A program made the translations under genes and the position numbers. Under the pieces are notes generated by a model, which worked only from the letters and a program-made list of their open reading frames with translations, made no database searches and had not been told where the DNA came from. 64,000 bases of DNA. Origin: Ceratotherium simum simum (taxonomy: Eukaryota > Chordata > Mammalia > Perissodactyla > Rhinocerotidae). Location of the stretch: assembly GCF_000283155.1 (NCBI RefSeq), contig NW_004454207.1, positions 4,630,999-4,694,998 on the forward strand. The letters run 5' to 3'. Positions 52,880 to 64,000 of the stretch are shown piece after piece. The first letter of the stretch is position 1. Each line of letters opens with the position of its first letter.

Positions 52880-53330
52880 ATCATGATACATAATTCATCC
52901 CTGGTCAATTAGAACATTCATTCCTTCAACCACAATGCTTGCTTCAGGGATAGGCATGTGACTTAAGTGACACCAATAGTCCGCCAGAGTCAACCCCTGG
53001 ACTAGGTGGGAGCTACAGAAAAAAATATTTTCCTTTGGAATTTGAACCTGTGATGATGAAGACCTGGAATTTTTGGCTGCCATCTTTTCACCACAAGAAC
53101 TCTGGCAATAAAGCCAACACAGAAAACAGGAGAGCCAAGGAATAGAGAGAAAGTGAGTCATAATGATATAACTTGAACCCTTGGGTCAATCTTTTCCTGA
53201 TGCCAGTTCTCTGGATATTTTAGTTAGGTTTGACTAGGTTTCTTCTTAGGCTTAACCCACTTCGAGTTGGGTTTCCATCTCTCAGAGCAAAGACTCCTAA
53301 CTGATACATAAATCAAGTGGCCTTTTAAAG
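52880..53330 (+). repeat. Unnamed interspersed repeat (family R1), second copy
   Basis: CCTGGTCAATTAGAACATTC, ATGCTTGCTTCAGGGATAGG, GGCTGCCATCTTTTCACCAC, AAAGCCAACACAGAAAAC, CTTCGAGTTGGGTTTCC and AAGACTCCTAACTGATACA, colinear with 4456-4845. Confidence 0.65.
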
Positions 53331-53524
53331 GAAGAAAGGAAAAGAGGTTTTTTCCATCCCTTCCTCCCTAAAAAGATACCAGTGGAAAATTTCAAGGGGT
53401 TCATTTGTCCCTTAATGGAGAGAATATAGGCAGGGACCACATATATTCAGAATAACCATGACCCAATCTCCTTATATGAAAGCAGAATAATGGGCCTTCA
53501 AATTCAAGAGTGGAATTTTGGTTT

Positions 53525-53612
53525 CCAATGCCAGGCAATACTTGTGTATCTAGCAGAGTGTCCAGTACATGATAGGCTCTCGATAAAGATAATGGATGGG
53601 TAAATTAATTGA
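53525..53612 (+). mobile_element. L2 3' tail
   Basis: AGCAGAGTGTCCAGTACATG, ATAGGCTCTCGATAAAGATAATGG and AATTAATTGAA resemble the terminal L2 block (AGTGCCTGGCACATAGTAGGCGCTC). Confidence 0.6.
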
Positions 53613-53734
53613 AAAAGTGTTCCCTCTGCTTGTAACCTCTTGACACAAAGGTATTAATCCCATCCAGTTCTTACCAGGACCATGACCCTCTATATGGCCC
53701 TGTAGCATTTAGCCTCAAGGTCTACTTTTGGTTG

Positions 53735-54130
53735 TACTAGTCAGTTATTGCTGCATAACAAACAACCATACTCATGTGTCTGTGAATTGGCTGAGTTTGG
53801 GTGTTCTGGGTTGGCCTCTAATAGGCTTCAAGCTGTGGGCCAAGCCAGGCTTGCCTTGCTGTGGTCTGGGCTCTGTTCTGCTCAATGTGAATCATCCTTC
53901 AGCCCAGAGTGAAGAGGTAGCAACTCCCCAGGGGAATCTCTTCTCATGGTGACAGCAGAGACACAAGCATGCACGCCCAACCCTCAAGTATGCTTAAGAA
54001 CTTTGCTTGCATCATGCCTGCTAAGATCTCATTGACCAAAGTAAGTCACATGATTGAACCCAACATCAATGGAACAGGAAAATGTATTCCTTTAGTGGAG
54101 GTGGGGAAAGGGGAGGCTATGTTATGATCA
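53735..54130. repeat. Unnamed mammalian repeat (LTR- or MER-like)
   Basis: CAGTTATTGCTGCATAACAA, TTGGCTGAGTTTGGGTGTTC, CTTGCATCATGCCTGCTAAG, TCATTGACCAAAGTAAGTCACATG and GGAGGTGGGGAAAGGGGAGG correspond to a common placental repeat beginning TTTCTATTGCTGCATAACAA. Family not named. Confidence 0.5.
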
Positions 54131-54289
54131 GTTACTCTACCACAGTGTTGAGAACCATTTTCACATCAAGGGTTGGATAGTTCTTTTTATTGGGGAAAAA
54201 AAAGGCACCTTTGATTCTCTAAGTCAAACTGTTCCATTCATTTATTCCTTCATTCATTAAAAAACAATTCATTCAACATCTGCTAATGC

Positions 54290-54330
54290 CTTGTGTGTGT
54301 GTGTGGGTGTGTGTATTTGTTTGTCTATGT
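54290..54330. repeat. (GT)n microsatellite, interrupted
   Basis: TTGTGTGTGTGTGTGGGTGT with extensions to GTTTGTCTATGTG. Confidence 0.85.
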
Positions 54331-55374
54331 GTAGGAAGGAAATGGGAAGGCTAAAAGGACTTAGAATAAATCCACAACTATATTCAGAGGTTGACCTTTT
54401 TCCTCAAGGACAGCTCCAGTGCATCCTGTACCATCCTCTCCTGGACAATGATTCAACACCCTGATGACCCTCAAGGAGGAATACAAGGAAAGCAGGGGAA
54501 AAAATGGATGGCATGACAACACGCTTTGTTTCTCCATCATTATACATTTGAATTATCCCAGTCTTGATAAAGCACTACCTAAATTCACAAACTAAGCCCT
54601 CTTTGTGTTCAGTTGTGCTGCCAACATAATCCAGCATGGCTCCTTTGTGTTCCACAATAAAGAAAGCCTTCCACAAATCCACCCTCTTTCATGGGGAAGC
54701 TGCAAGAACAGATGCGCGGTCTGGGATGGTTTCCAGGAGTTGACAGTGCTGAGTTGGCGGTAACTCCTGCTGCCATCAGGAGAGGTCCACCTATAAAGAT
54801 GCAGACGCCTATACCCCCACGTTTTAACCACTGTTCATGTCCACTGGGGCACAGAAGTTGGCTCTTCCACTTAGCAACTCATCCTACAGATCTCTCCTTT
54901 GCCACGAAGACCAGAGCCTCCAAACTATGTGTCACTGAGTACATGCATGCTGAATCTGCCTTATACCTGCTCATGAGGGCCAATCGTTAAAATGTCAGGA
55001 ACTGAGAGCGAATTGTTAAACATAGCCTATATTACAAATTAAATTATGTAAACATACATTTAAATTATTTTAAAAGCAAAGATAATACTCAAAACTCATC
55101 ACTTGCTAATTATTCTGCTGCATTATATGATCGTGCTCTTGAGATCAGTTGTTATGTCTATTGTATCTGTAGGTTGGAAATACCATATAATGCTGTGCTA
55201 CTGCACCCATCTCTTCTCAATTTTGCGTTCAGTGACACTACATTGGTAGCTTGAAGCCTGCCATGGTGGAAGTGTTTACACCATGAGAATCAACAAATGC
55301 TACAAATCAGACCTTTCAAAACATTTTTTTCTGGAGATCTAGTTGTTCAATGTTTGCAAGAACATTAATAATGA
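54331..55374. other. No recognised feature
   Basis: 1 kb; overlapping 79- and 99-codon frames on opposite strands (54592-54990) have no domain. Confidence 0.5.
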
Positions 55375-55557
55375 TCTCCATTATCTACTTTATTTGATAA
55401 AGGCATATTTACATTTTACAAATATTACCCCTTTTAACCTTCAACCCTATGGGATGGGTACTATTGTTGGCACTATTTTCCTGAGGTACAGAGAGGTTAA
55501 GAGACTTGCCCAAGTTCACACAGCTAGTAGGTGGGCAGTCTGGTTCCAGGCTCCATG
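55375..55557 (-). repeat. MIR SINE, left of L1 insertion
   Basis: GGGATGGGTACTATTGTTGG, TTTTCCTGAGGTACAGAGAGGTTAAG, TTCACACAGCTAGTAGGTGG and GTTCCAGGCTCCATG: reversed MIR, cut at its end by L1 and resumed at 55946. Confidence 0.9.
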
Positions 55558-55559
55558 TT

Positions 55560-55937
55560 TTTTTGTTTGTTTGTTTATTGCAGTAACATTGGTTTATAAC
55601 ATTGTATAAATTTCAGGTGTACATCATTATACTTCTATTTCTGCATAGATTACATCGTGTTCACCACCCAAATACTAATTACAACCCATCACCACACACA
55701 TGTGCCGAATTATCCCTTTCGCCCTCCTCCCTCCCCCCTTCTCCTCTGGTAACCACCAATCCAATCTCTGTCTCCATGTGTTTGTTTATTGTTGTTATTA
55801 TCTACTACTTAATGAAGGAAATCATACGGTATTTGACCTTCTCCCTCTGACTTATTTCACTTTGCATAATACCCTCAATGTCCATCCATGTTGTCACAAA
55901 TGACTGGATTTCATCGTTTCTTATGGCTGAGTAGTAT
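55560..55937 (-). mobile_element. 5'-truncated young L1 inserted in MIR
   Basis: Reverse of the L1 copy B 3' end: AATTTCAGGTGTACATCATTA, GCATAGATTACATCGTGTTCACC, then ORF2 C-terminal codons (minus-strand SAIRNDEIQSFVTTWMD and EGIMQSEISQREK). It has a short T-rich tail on the left and an 8-bp flanking duplication TCCATGTT (55552-55559 and 55938-55945). The copy is about 380 bp. Confidence 0.93.
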
Positions 55938-55945
55938 TCCATGTT

Positions 55946-55980
55946 CTTAATCACTGTGTGTGCAGCCTTTCCTTTTCTGA
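55946..55980 (-). repeat. MIR SINE, right of L1 insertion
   Basis: CTTAATCACTGTGTGTGCAGCC continues the reversed MIR end (CTCTTAACCACTATGC). Confidence 0.6.
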
Positions 55981-57007
55981 AAACACAGCACATTCTAGGA
56001 AACACTCTACCTTCACCCATAATTACGGTTTGCATTGTATTCATTGTCTGCAGTCTCCTTAATATGCTCACCCCTGGTCCCAGGCCCACCCTCGTAGCTG
56101 GTTTGAATCTACAGAGTTCAAGGCCCAGATCCAGGGGTGACTACCTGGGTTCCTATGTGCAGTGGAATTCCTCCCCCCACCCCGCTCCTCCTCTTCTCAC
56201 CCCATGATGCCTGTCTAATTTGCCAACATTGCTACTTTTGGTTACTTTCGCTTAGCATTGTGATCCTGCGAAAATATTTCAAAACTGTTGGAGTATTAGT
56301 TTCTCCATCTGCACAAGTTGGGGCTCATACTTGACTGGTACTATGTATGCAAAAACCTTGCTCTGTATCAAACAAATGTGAGTTGAATTTGAATGAGCTC
56401 CCACTCATTTTCGCATATTCTCCTTTCTTTAGCTTGTGCTGCAGTGATCCATCCTGCGGACCTCATCCTGCCTAGAAATGCTTTCTTGAGTCATTGGGAG
56501 AGTGATGGAGGCCTGCTTCTAGGCAGGATTTCTTGGAGAGTAATAATTCCTGTTAAGATGCAGGATTTCTGGATGGGTCTGCACAATCAATCACAAGCCT
56601 AACCCATTTAATCCATTTTGGCTGCTTCTTTGGGGCTCCTTGGGGCTTAGACCCTATGACAATGCAATGACTGATTTTCACTGACTCAGCTCTGAGTTCC
56701 TTACTGGCCTGCTCTGTGAGCCCCGCCCCTCCAGTCCCTTTTGCTGCACGTGGGCCTCTTCCTTCCTCTTAGTGACAAAAACTGCCTGTGGGTCTTTCAA
56801 GGCTGCTATGACCCTTTTTCTCATTGTCGGTTTTTACCTCTGAGTCAGTGCTCCCTACCCCACTGGCCACATACACAACTACTCCCTTGTGCTCTGCTCA
56901 GTTCAAACTTGTTACCCAGAAAAACAGAGAAAACTTGTGACAGCTGAAATTAGCTATTCAGAGCAAACTCTGTCAGAACAGGATTCAAGGCCCTCATTCC
57001 TCTACAG
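55981..57007. other. No recognised feature
   Basis: Moderately GC-rich single-copy-looking sequence without a domain-bearing frame. Confidence 0.5.
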
Positions 57008-57340
57008 CATGAGTCAGCAAACTTTCTCTGTAAAGGGGCAGAGAGTAAATATTTGAGGCTTTGCAGGCCACACAGTCTCTGTTGCAGCTACTCCACTCTG
57101 CTGTTATAGTGGGAAAGCAGCCACAGACCAGATGTAAATAAAAGGGCGTGCCTAGGTGCCAATATAACTATCTATGCACGCTAAAATTTGAATTGCATAT
57201 GATTTTCACATGCCACAGATATTCTTCTTCTTCTGATTTTCTTGAGCCATTTAAAAACATAAAACCGCTCAGCTTGTGGGTTATACAAAAATGGGCTGTG
57301 GGCCAGATTTGCCCCTTGGGCCGTAGTTTGCTGACTCCTG
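57008..57340 (+). mobile_element. hAT-type MITE (family A), long form
   Basis: CATGAGTCAGCAAACTTTCTCTG, GGCTTTGCAGGCCACACAG, an extra segment with AAAATTTGAATTGCATATG and CATTTAAAAACATAAAACC, then GGGCCGTAGTTTGCTGACTCCTG. It is about 110 bp longer than the other family A copies because of the extra internal segment. Flanks CTCTACAG and CTCTGTAA are partly alike. Confidence 0.93.
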
Positions 57341-59029
57341 CTCTGTAAGGAATCTCCTGTGGAACTAGGGTCTGGGGGTTTAACATAACATTCCCAGGGT
57401 ATCAGGCATTGAGATTTAACACCTGTGCCTGAGCCAACCTGTCCAGGTGTACTTATCAGGTAGCGTCAGTTTTTGGCAAGTACCTCTTAATGGCCCTTTT
57501 AAGTGTTTGAAAGGCAGAGCAGGTCTTTTTACCAGACTATGTTAATTAATGAACTATTCTTAAAAGAAATTTTAATGAACTTGTTGGTCACTGCCAAGCT
57601 CCTGTCTTAGAATCAGTTCCCTAGAAGCCAACGCTGAGACAGTTTTGGAGGAATGTGGTTCATCAAAGGCGAGCTATCAAGAGGACGGGAGTGATGGCAG
57701 CAGGATAGGGCGGGGAAACTAAGCGAGGGTGCGGGCTTGGCTGGAGACTAGCTTCAACCTGACCCTATGGGAAGAGATGGAGCAAATAGCACCACAGAGT
57801 TATGCACTCAAGGTTCATACATAGCATAAACAGCACCTGGAGGAAGGGGGCCTTTTGTACCCCCATGCCAATAAGTTGTTAGCTGTGGGATAGGGAGTGT
57901 GGGCTTAACCTCCTAGGTGAGGCAGCTGCCATTCAGTTGAGGACAAATCTTCAGAGAAACGGGCAGCTGTGAGCTGTTAGGGGCCAAAACTCACAGCAGC
58001 TGGGAAATGGGAGTCCTAGCCCAGTAAAGGAATCTGACTGGGGCACCTACAGAGCCCAGGACACCCCCCTTCTGCCAGACATCCAGATTCTTGATTTTGA
58101 AGGTTAGAGCCAGCTTACAGCAAGAAGCCTTTCTATTCTGGCCCCTTCCTCAGCACAGACTGCCCTTCTGAAGTTCTCACCGAGTCTCCCAGGCATGGAT
58201 GGGGTTGGATGGAAGCACTCTATTTCCCACATTCCTGAGAGTTGCTGGCTACCTCAGCTGTGGGAGAGCTTCTCTTATTCTGAAGTAGGTGGCCTATGAG
58301 CCAAGGGGAGGGGAATTACTTACTTTCCATTTCAGCTGCCTCTCCCCTCGCCACTAACCTTTAGAAGATACCACCTTACCTAACCTGCTCCAGGCGTTGT
58401 TCCCACCAGCCTTTCCTGGGAACTGTTTCTAGCCCCTCACCCTGATGTCTCTGTTAGGCCCCCCATAATGCCTTTTTTGGATGCGTGGCTTGTCTATTTA
58501 TCTTCTTACTGGGGATATATTCAGTTATTCTCTTGGAAGCAGTAAATGGTTCAGCCACAATGAACGACAGATGCTTAAACTTTCATTGTAAGCAGAAAAT
58601 CAGTCGAGGCACCACAGAGGGTTCCAAAACCTTGAGGATATAAGGACTGATTTAGAATCACAGCTGAATCTAATTTTTCTGTCTTGTGCTAAGTGAAAAA
58701 TCACAACCCTATTAGGTTTATCTTAAGAAGAAAATCTTGTCATGCATGTAAAAGCAAATTAAAAGTATAGAATGCAATCCCCCTGGGGGAAGCCCAAAGT
58801 GTCTCCTCTCCTCCAGTCTCAGGGCACAATTTGAAGATCCCTATAATGTGAATACTACAAATCTGTACCTTTGATTATAGGAAATGTTTACAAACAATAT
58901 ACTGGCAAACCTATGTTTGCTATAGAATTTCTCTAAACACCAAGGGCTGTTTACAGAACTTGTAAGAAAAGAGAATAAAAGCCTTTTGGCTGGTTTCCCT
59001 TTCTTCCCTCTCATTCCCCCACCTACACA
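57341..59029. other. No confident feature
   Basis: 57610-58070 has repeat-like texture (GGTTCATCAAAGGCGAGCTA, GGCAGCTGCCATTCAG) but I cannot assign it. 58070-59029 shows nothing recognisable. Confidence 0.4.
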
Positions 59030-59570
59030 CTCCAGACACAAAGGGCCTCTCAGTACACAAAACTGGTCATGTCACTTGTCTGTTTAGCATCCTTCAGTGG
59101 CTTCCTATGCCTCCTAAAATAAAGCCCTGAATCTGCCCCATGAACCTCAAGGCTTTATCTAGTTGAGCCCAGATTTACTTTTTGGTTTTATCTCATGCTT
59201 CTCCTCAGTCTCTACACTTCAGCCACAATGACTATAATGAGCCACAGGGCCTTTGCACATGCTTCCTACTGCTTGGGATACAGTTGCCACTATGCTTCTC
59301 CTGATTAATGCTTACTCCTTCAGACATCCGCTCAAATATCACCTCTAGCGGGGAACCTTCCCACACCAGCTTTGCTCTCCAAGACAAGGTCAGATCCCTA
59401 TTTTATATACTCTTATACTCCTGTGTATCTTTCCTTCATATAGTACTTATTATAACATGTATTTACATTTTTTTCTGTGATAATTTGATTCTCTGCCTCC
59501 CTCACCAGATGGTTGAGATTGTGTCTACTTTGGTCACCATTATTCCCAGCACATAGCACAATGACATAAT
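59030..59570 (+). mobile_element. LINE L2 3' region
   Basis: GGTCATGTCACTTGTCTG, CCTTCAGTGGCTTCCTATGCC, ATAAAGCCCTGAATCTGC, CAGGGCCTTTGCACATGC, CAGACATCCGCTCAAATATCACC and CATTATTCCCAGCACATAGC: the best-preserved L2 3' end in the window, in full landmark order. Confidence 0.93.
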
Positions 59571-59584
59571 TTTGGGAAACAGAG

Positions 59585-59765
59585 TTAAAGAGAAGGATGT
59601 GAGTGACATGGATCAGAAGCAAATCATCCTAGGTAGCCCACCCTAGATCAGCAAAGCCCCAGTCAACCAGCTAAATAAATGTTTATTTTTATGCCATCGA
59701 GATTCTGTAGATGTTTGTGACCCCGTATGATCTTGGCTATGAAGGACTAATATACAGACATTTTC
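59585..59765 (+). mobile_element. Possible LTR 3' end
   Basis: AGCTAAATAAATGTTTATTT, ATGCCATCGAGATTCTGTAG and TGTTTGTGACC resemble the polyadenylation end of a mammalian LTR (AATAAA ... GCCACTGAGATTTTG ... TTGTTTGTTAC). Confidence 0.4.
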
Positions 59766-60011
59766 AGAACTTTTATTATACTCATGAACATAGTAAATCT
59801 CTAGGAGAGAATTTAAAATATACAGCATTCTCCACTTATTTGACCACGAACTCCTTTTTTTTTTCATAGACTATGTTATGGGGCTACTTTTCTGAGAACA
59901 TCATGTGGGAAACGCTGGTTTTAAGGACTTTCTCAACTCTAACATTAATTCTGTGATTGTAGAGATCACATAACTTAGTTCTTGGGCTTAACCTGTAGTC
60001 CTTTTGTATTT

Positions 60012-60315
60012 AGGTAATTGTAGACTCATATGAAGTTAGAAGAAATAATACAGAAAGATCCCATGTACACTTCACCCATTTCCCCCAATGGCAATATTTT
60101 GCAAAACTATAATGTAGCATGACAACCAGGATATTGACAGTGATATAATATACTAAGCTTATTCAGGTTTCCCCACTTTTACTTATATTCGTGTGTGTGT
60201 GTATTAATTCTATACAATTGATCACAAGTGTAGCTTTGTGTATCCACCATCACAGTCGAGATGCAGAATATTTCCAACAATACAAGTGCAAGGATCCCTT
60301 GTGTTGCCTTTTTAC
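60012..60315 (-). mobile_element. Old L1M 3'UTR, antisense
   Basis: GAAATAATACAGAAAGATCCC, CATTTCCCCCAATGGCAATAT, CAACCAGGATATTGACAGTG, CACCATCACAGTCGAGATGC and AAGGATCCCTTGTGTTGCC are the reversed 3'UTR of an old L1M. Confidence 0.88.
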
Positions 60316-61445
60316 AACCACATCCAAAAGTAAATTAACTCAAAATGGATCATTGACCTAAGTGTAAAACACAAAACTATAAAGCTCCTAAAGATAACAT
60401 CAGAGAAAACATAGATGACCTTAGGTTTGGCAATGACCTTTTAGATACAATACCAAAGGTATGATCCATGAAAGAAATAATTGATAAGCTGGACATCATT
60501 AAAGTTAAAAACTACTGCTCTGTGAAAGACACTGTCAAGAGAATAAGAAGACAAGCCACAGACTGGGAGAAGATATTTGCAAAAGACACATCTGATAAAG
60601 GACTATTATCCAAAATATAAAAAGAACTCTTAAAACTCGACAATAAGAAAACAAACAACCCAATTAAAAAATGGGCCAAAGACCTTAACAGACACCTCAC
60701 CAAAGAAGATATACAGATGGCAAATAAGCATATGAAAAGATGCTTTACATCATATGTCATCAGGGAAATGCAAATTAAAACAACAATAAGATACCACTGC
60801 ACACATGTTAGAATGGCCAAAATCTGGAACACTGACAATAACAAGTGCTGGTGAGGATGTGGAGCAACAAGAACTCTCATTCACTGCTGGTGGGAATGCA
60901 AAATGGTACAGCCACTTTGGAAGACAGTTCAGCGGTTTCTTACAAAACTAAACATAGTCATCACATGATCCAGCAATCACGCTCTTTGATGTTTACTCAA
61001 AGGAGTGGAAAACTTATGTCCACACAAAAACCTGTACACAGATGTTTATAGCAGCTTTATTTATAATTGCCAAAACTTGTAAGTGACCAAGATGTCCTTC
61101 AGTAGGCGAATGGATAAACTGTGGTAATCCAGACAACGGAATATTATTTGGTGTTAAAAATAAATGAGCTACCAAGCCATGAAGAGACATGGTGGAAACG
61201 TAAATGCATATTACTAAGGGAAAAAAGTCAATTTGGAAAGGCTACATACTGTTTGATTCCAACTCTATGACATTCTGGAAAAGGCAAAGCTATGGAGACA
61301 GTAAAAAGATCAGTAGTTGCCAGGGGTCTGGGGGAGGGAAGGATGAATAGGCAGAGCACAGGGGATTTTGGGGGCAGTGAAACTACTCTGTATGATACTA
61401 TAATGATGGATACGTGTCATTATACATTTGTCCAAACCCATAGAA
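60316..61445 (+). mobile_element. L1M ORF2 3' half and 3'UTR, sense
   Basis: CTCAAAATGGATCATTGACC, CACATCTGATAAAGGACTATTATCC, CAATTAAAAAATGGGCCAAAG, GCAAATTAAAACAACAATAAG, TGCTGGTGGGAATGCAAAATGG, and a 3'UTR with TGCCAGGGGTCTGGGGGAGG. It abuts 60012-60315 head to head. All frames are broken; frames on both strands (60512-60880 and 60845-61051) are remnants. Confidence 0.95.
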
Positions 61446-61503
61446 AGGCAATCTCTCTCTCCCTCCCACCTTCCCTCTCTCCCTCCCACCTTCTCTCTCT
61501 CCT
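61446..61503. repeat. (CT)n / CTCCC-rich pyrimidine tract
   Basis: CTCTCTCTCCCTCCCACCTT is repeated with variation, then CTCTCTCTCCTACC. The two 85-128-codon frames running through it are low complexity. Confidence 0.9.
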
Positions 61504-62322
61504 ACCATATTATACGAAACGGTCTCTCAGCACTGCTTCTCCACACTCATGTATTTTATTCTTTTCTTTCTTTCCTCAGTCATCTTTGTTTTTCTGTGCT
61601 CAGGGCTGTCCCTCCACAGACCCTAAATTTCCATGTCCTCAGTTCAAGCCAGACCCAGAGGATCATATCCTTCTCTGAATCCTGATTCTTAATTCCTATG
61701 ACAGAGAATCTGGTTGCCCTAGATTAGAACATATGTTTTCCTCTAATAGTCAGCAGTGGCCAGTGGCTGGGAGTGACAATAAGGTACTTATCACAGAGAA
61801 CTGATATGGCTGTCACCCATGTGGGGTGGATCTTCATAGGTATGTCAAATCTACCACAAGCAGTCTACTCAAAGCCTTACCCTAATGGGGTCATTATATG
61901 GCATTTTGTTAAAATATGACACTCTCTCCTCTAGCGGATTTACATGTTGAATTTCAAGTTAAAAAGAGGACATGTTTGTGTTACATCTTAAAATGATGAA
62001 ATCCACATAGGTGTATTCTACTTACATTACTCTTCAAATATACCTGTACCCAATTTGGGCCTTTGGAAGAGTGGTAACAACAAAGCAAAATGAGGTCAGG
62101 ACAGCTCCACATTCTGTCCCACCCCTTCACTTGGTCATTGCTAATCCACCTTTGGCCCACACCTTATGGGACACCTTTGGATGAGGACGGGGTACTTTAG
62201 TTTTGAGTATACCTTTCTTACAATTTGTAAAGACAGGAAATAGAGCTGGAGAAGGACATCTAGAAACATTTGTTTCCCATTAGCTAAGCTTTTATCCATG
62301 TATGAATTCCCCAAATAAATCG
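61504..62322. other. No recognised feature
   Basis: Nothing identified with confidence. Confidence 0.45.
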
Positions 62323-62323
62323 A

Positions 62324-62342
62324 TAATAATAATAATAATAAT
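62324..62342. repeat. (AAT)n microsatellite
   Basis: Six AAT units, ending a few bases before a MIR. Confidence 0.9.
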
Positions 62343-62344
62343 AC

Positions 62345-62445
62345 ACCACTATGGCGCTTCCCTGAAGACTAAATGAGGTGACATATGTAAAACACTTAAA
62401 ACAATGCCTAGCACTGAATAAGAACTCATAAATGTCAGCTATCAT
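62345..62445 (+). repeat. MIR 3' fragment
   Basis: GAAGACTAAATGAGGTGACA, AAAACACTTAAAACAATGCC, TAGCACTGAATAAGAACTC and AATGTCAGC. Confidence 0.85.
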
Positions 62446-63689
62446 GTGGCAATTTCTTAGCACCCTCAGTCACCAATTGAGTGGAGCAGTTGAGGTTCTC
62501 AAGGAACAAGCTGGATTGAACTTTGAAGTGGTCAGCAATGTACCACACTGATTGGCATTGCTGTGCAGTGTGGTTTGGTCATAGGTAGAAATGGCCTCAT
62601 TGAAGAAGTGACGGGCTTCCATATATATGGGTATGTTAAGCAGATATATTTAAGGACTGGTCATTAGCGTCCTTCATATTATAAAAATAAGACATAGAAA
62701 TTTGTAATTGACCATGAATTCAAACTCCAAAATAAAATAAAATTAATTTCAGTGAAAATTCCTTTTGTTTCCTAGGCCTTTTCATTTTCCTTCATAATAT
62801 ATGGATGAAAACATTTTTAGAAAGAGCTGCCAATTTTAAAAATTTGGTCTGCTGGCATGTGGGTAAGAGTATTCTTTCTTATTCACTCTAATTTTCGTGT
62901 TGTATTTTTGGCCTTAATTTATATGTTTCGACAAGAGAAATTTGTGTCTGACTTGGGGGAGTTGAGTAATTTTAATTTGATGGGACCCTGGGGAAGAAGA
63001 CACTGCATGTGGATGGTATTTTTTCTGAGTGTAGTTATTGGTGTTTTTCTAAGGAAGCAATGAGAAAATCAATCTTTTCTCCACAGTAAATGGAAATAGA
63101 TTTTAGTTGTATTAATGAGGGTCTGGCAAAAGGCTTTTCTGTATAGATGAATGTGTTGTTAGTTAAAATTGAGTCTTTCTTTTCAGTGTTTGCTATTTGG
63201 AAGTTCAATCATAGCCCAATTATATCCCAAACGTAGAGTTACAGCAAATTCCATTCCAATTGCAAATTCTAAGTTCAGTGTTGACTTTTAAAAATAAGGC
63301 TCTGGATTGTTTTTTTGTTTGTTTCAGTTATTCAAAATAATTACATAATTTCCTCATTGTTATGCTTATATTATAGTTCCTCAGATAATAAACAAGCAAA
63401 AATGAAAAATAAAATCCCAACGTGGTGGGAAAAGTCTGCTTAACTCATAACCCCACAGGAGGTCTAAGCCAGGATTTCTCCAAGAAAGAGGACTAATCTC
63501 CTGTGTCTTCAATATGTCTGGGAATCTGGCAAACTGCTAGGAGAGTCTAAAATTAGGGTTATGCAGCCCTGAAACAATCTCTCAGAACAGTGAATAGAGT
63601 ATGGCAGATGAGTCAATTGGTACACAGTAGCCATCCCAACCCTCTTCTCCCTTGCCACTTTCTATCAAAGAGGTAAAAAAAAATTACTT
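62446..63689. other. No recognised feature
   Basis: 1.2 kb without an identifiable repeat or gene. The 68-codon frame at 62857-63063 has no domain. Confidence 0.5.
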
Positions 63690-64000
63690 TCATTCCTGGT
63701 CACTCTTATAACTACAAGTGTCCATGTGACACAGTTCCGGTCAGCTAGATGGAACAAGAAGTCTGCTGGGAACTTCTAGAAAAGATCTTTTTTCCTTATT
63801 GAGGGACAAATGTGCAAAGAGTACTCTCTGATTACAGCTCCTTCACTCTTCCTCCTGCCTTGAATGTGGACATGAGATACTCTGAGGCGTAGAACTGCAG
63901 CAGCCATCTTGTGACCATAAGGCAGTGACCTAAGGTAGAAAAGCCAACAGGCTGACGACGACAGAATAGAATGACAGACCCTGAATCTTTGAAGGCTTAA
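63690..64000 (+). repeat. Unnamed interspersed repeat (family R1-like), cut by window end
   Basis: CATTCCTGGTCACTCTTATA, TCCATGTGACACAGTTCCGG, CTTCCTCCTGCCTTGAATGTGG, GCAGCCATCTTGTGACCATAAGG and AAAGCCAACAGGCTGACG. The GCCATCTT...GACCA...AAAGCCAACA order matches the copy at 52880-53330. It runs off the right edge. Confidence 0.5.

Noticed and set aside
61292..61685. 128- and 85-codon frames
   Set aside because: They run from L1M 3'UTR through the pyrimidine microsatellite; low complexity.

Overview
The window looks like perissodactyl (most likely horse-family) nuclear DNA from a gene desert or a very long intron. The main evidence is three copies of the tRNA-derived SINE known as ERE (equine repetitive element) at 24000-24189 (+), 30607-30910 (-) and 52068-52392 (-). 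Two of them have perfect target-site duplications. They sit on a background of L1, L2, MIR, hAT-type MITEs and MaLR-like LTRs that is shared by all placental mammals. I see no Alu, B1/B2, Bov-B or carnivore SINE. Rhinoceros or tapir cannot be excluded without a database search.

I found no host protein-coding exon, tRNA, rRNA or other functional RNA gene. Every longer reading frame falls in a transposable element, in low-complexity sequence, or lacks any recognisable domain. The only recognisable protein-coding content is L1 ORF1/ORF2 debris.

Layout. Positions 1-2306 hold the 5' part of an L1 on the minus strand. It has a GC-rich 5'UTR with a 30/31-bp tandem repeat and an internal deletion that fuses ORF1 to ORF2. 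Positions 2346-5860 are old LTR-like, L1M, MIR and unnamed repeats. Positions 6003-12238 are a nearly complete, dead L1 on the plus strand, bounded by a 15-bp target-site duplication (TSD). Positions 12257-15600 are a stack of MITEs, a MIR split by an LTR, and an L2 split by later insertions. Four MER5-like elements, one nested in another, lie at 17811-18781. From 19.9 to 35.5 kb there are scattered L2, MIR and L1M fragments, an LTR cleanly inserted into a MITE (25806-26483), a consensus-like CTCF motif (29986-30004), and an L1 tail nested in an older L1M. From 36 to 45.6 kb the DNA is repeat-poor, with two long unexplained blocks (36031-38340 and 42996-45620). From 45.6 to 64 kb old L1M pieces (one interrupted by an ERE), L2, MIR, a young L1 tail inserted in a MIR, microsatellites and further unnamed repeats dominate.

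Nothing here works together as a pathway. The interest lies in transposon structure (L1 promoter architecture, nested insertions with readable TSDs), a possible CTCF site, and the repeat-poor blocks that could hold regulatory sequence. Names such as MER5, MER20, MLT1 and L1M come from remembered consensus features, not from a search, and should be confirmed with RepeatMasker.
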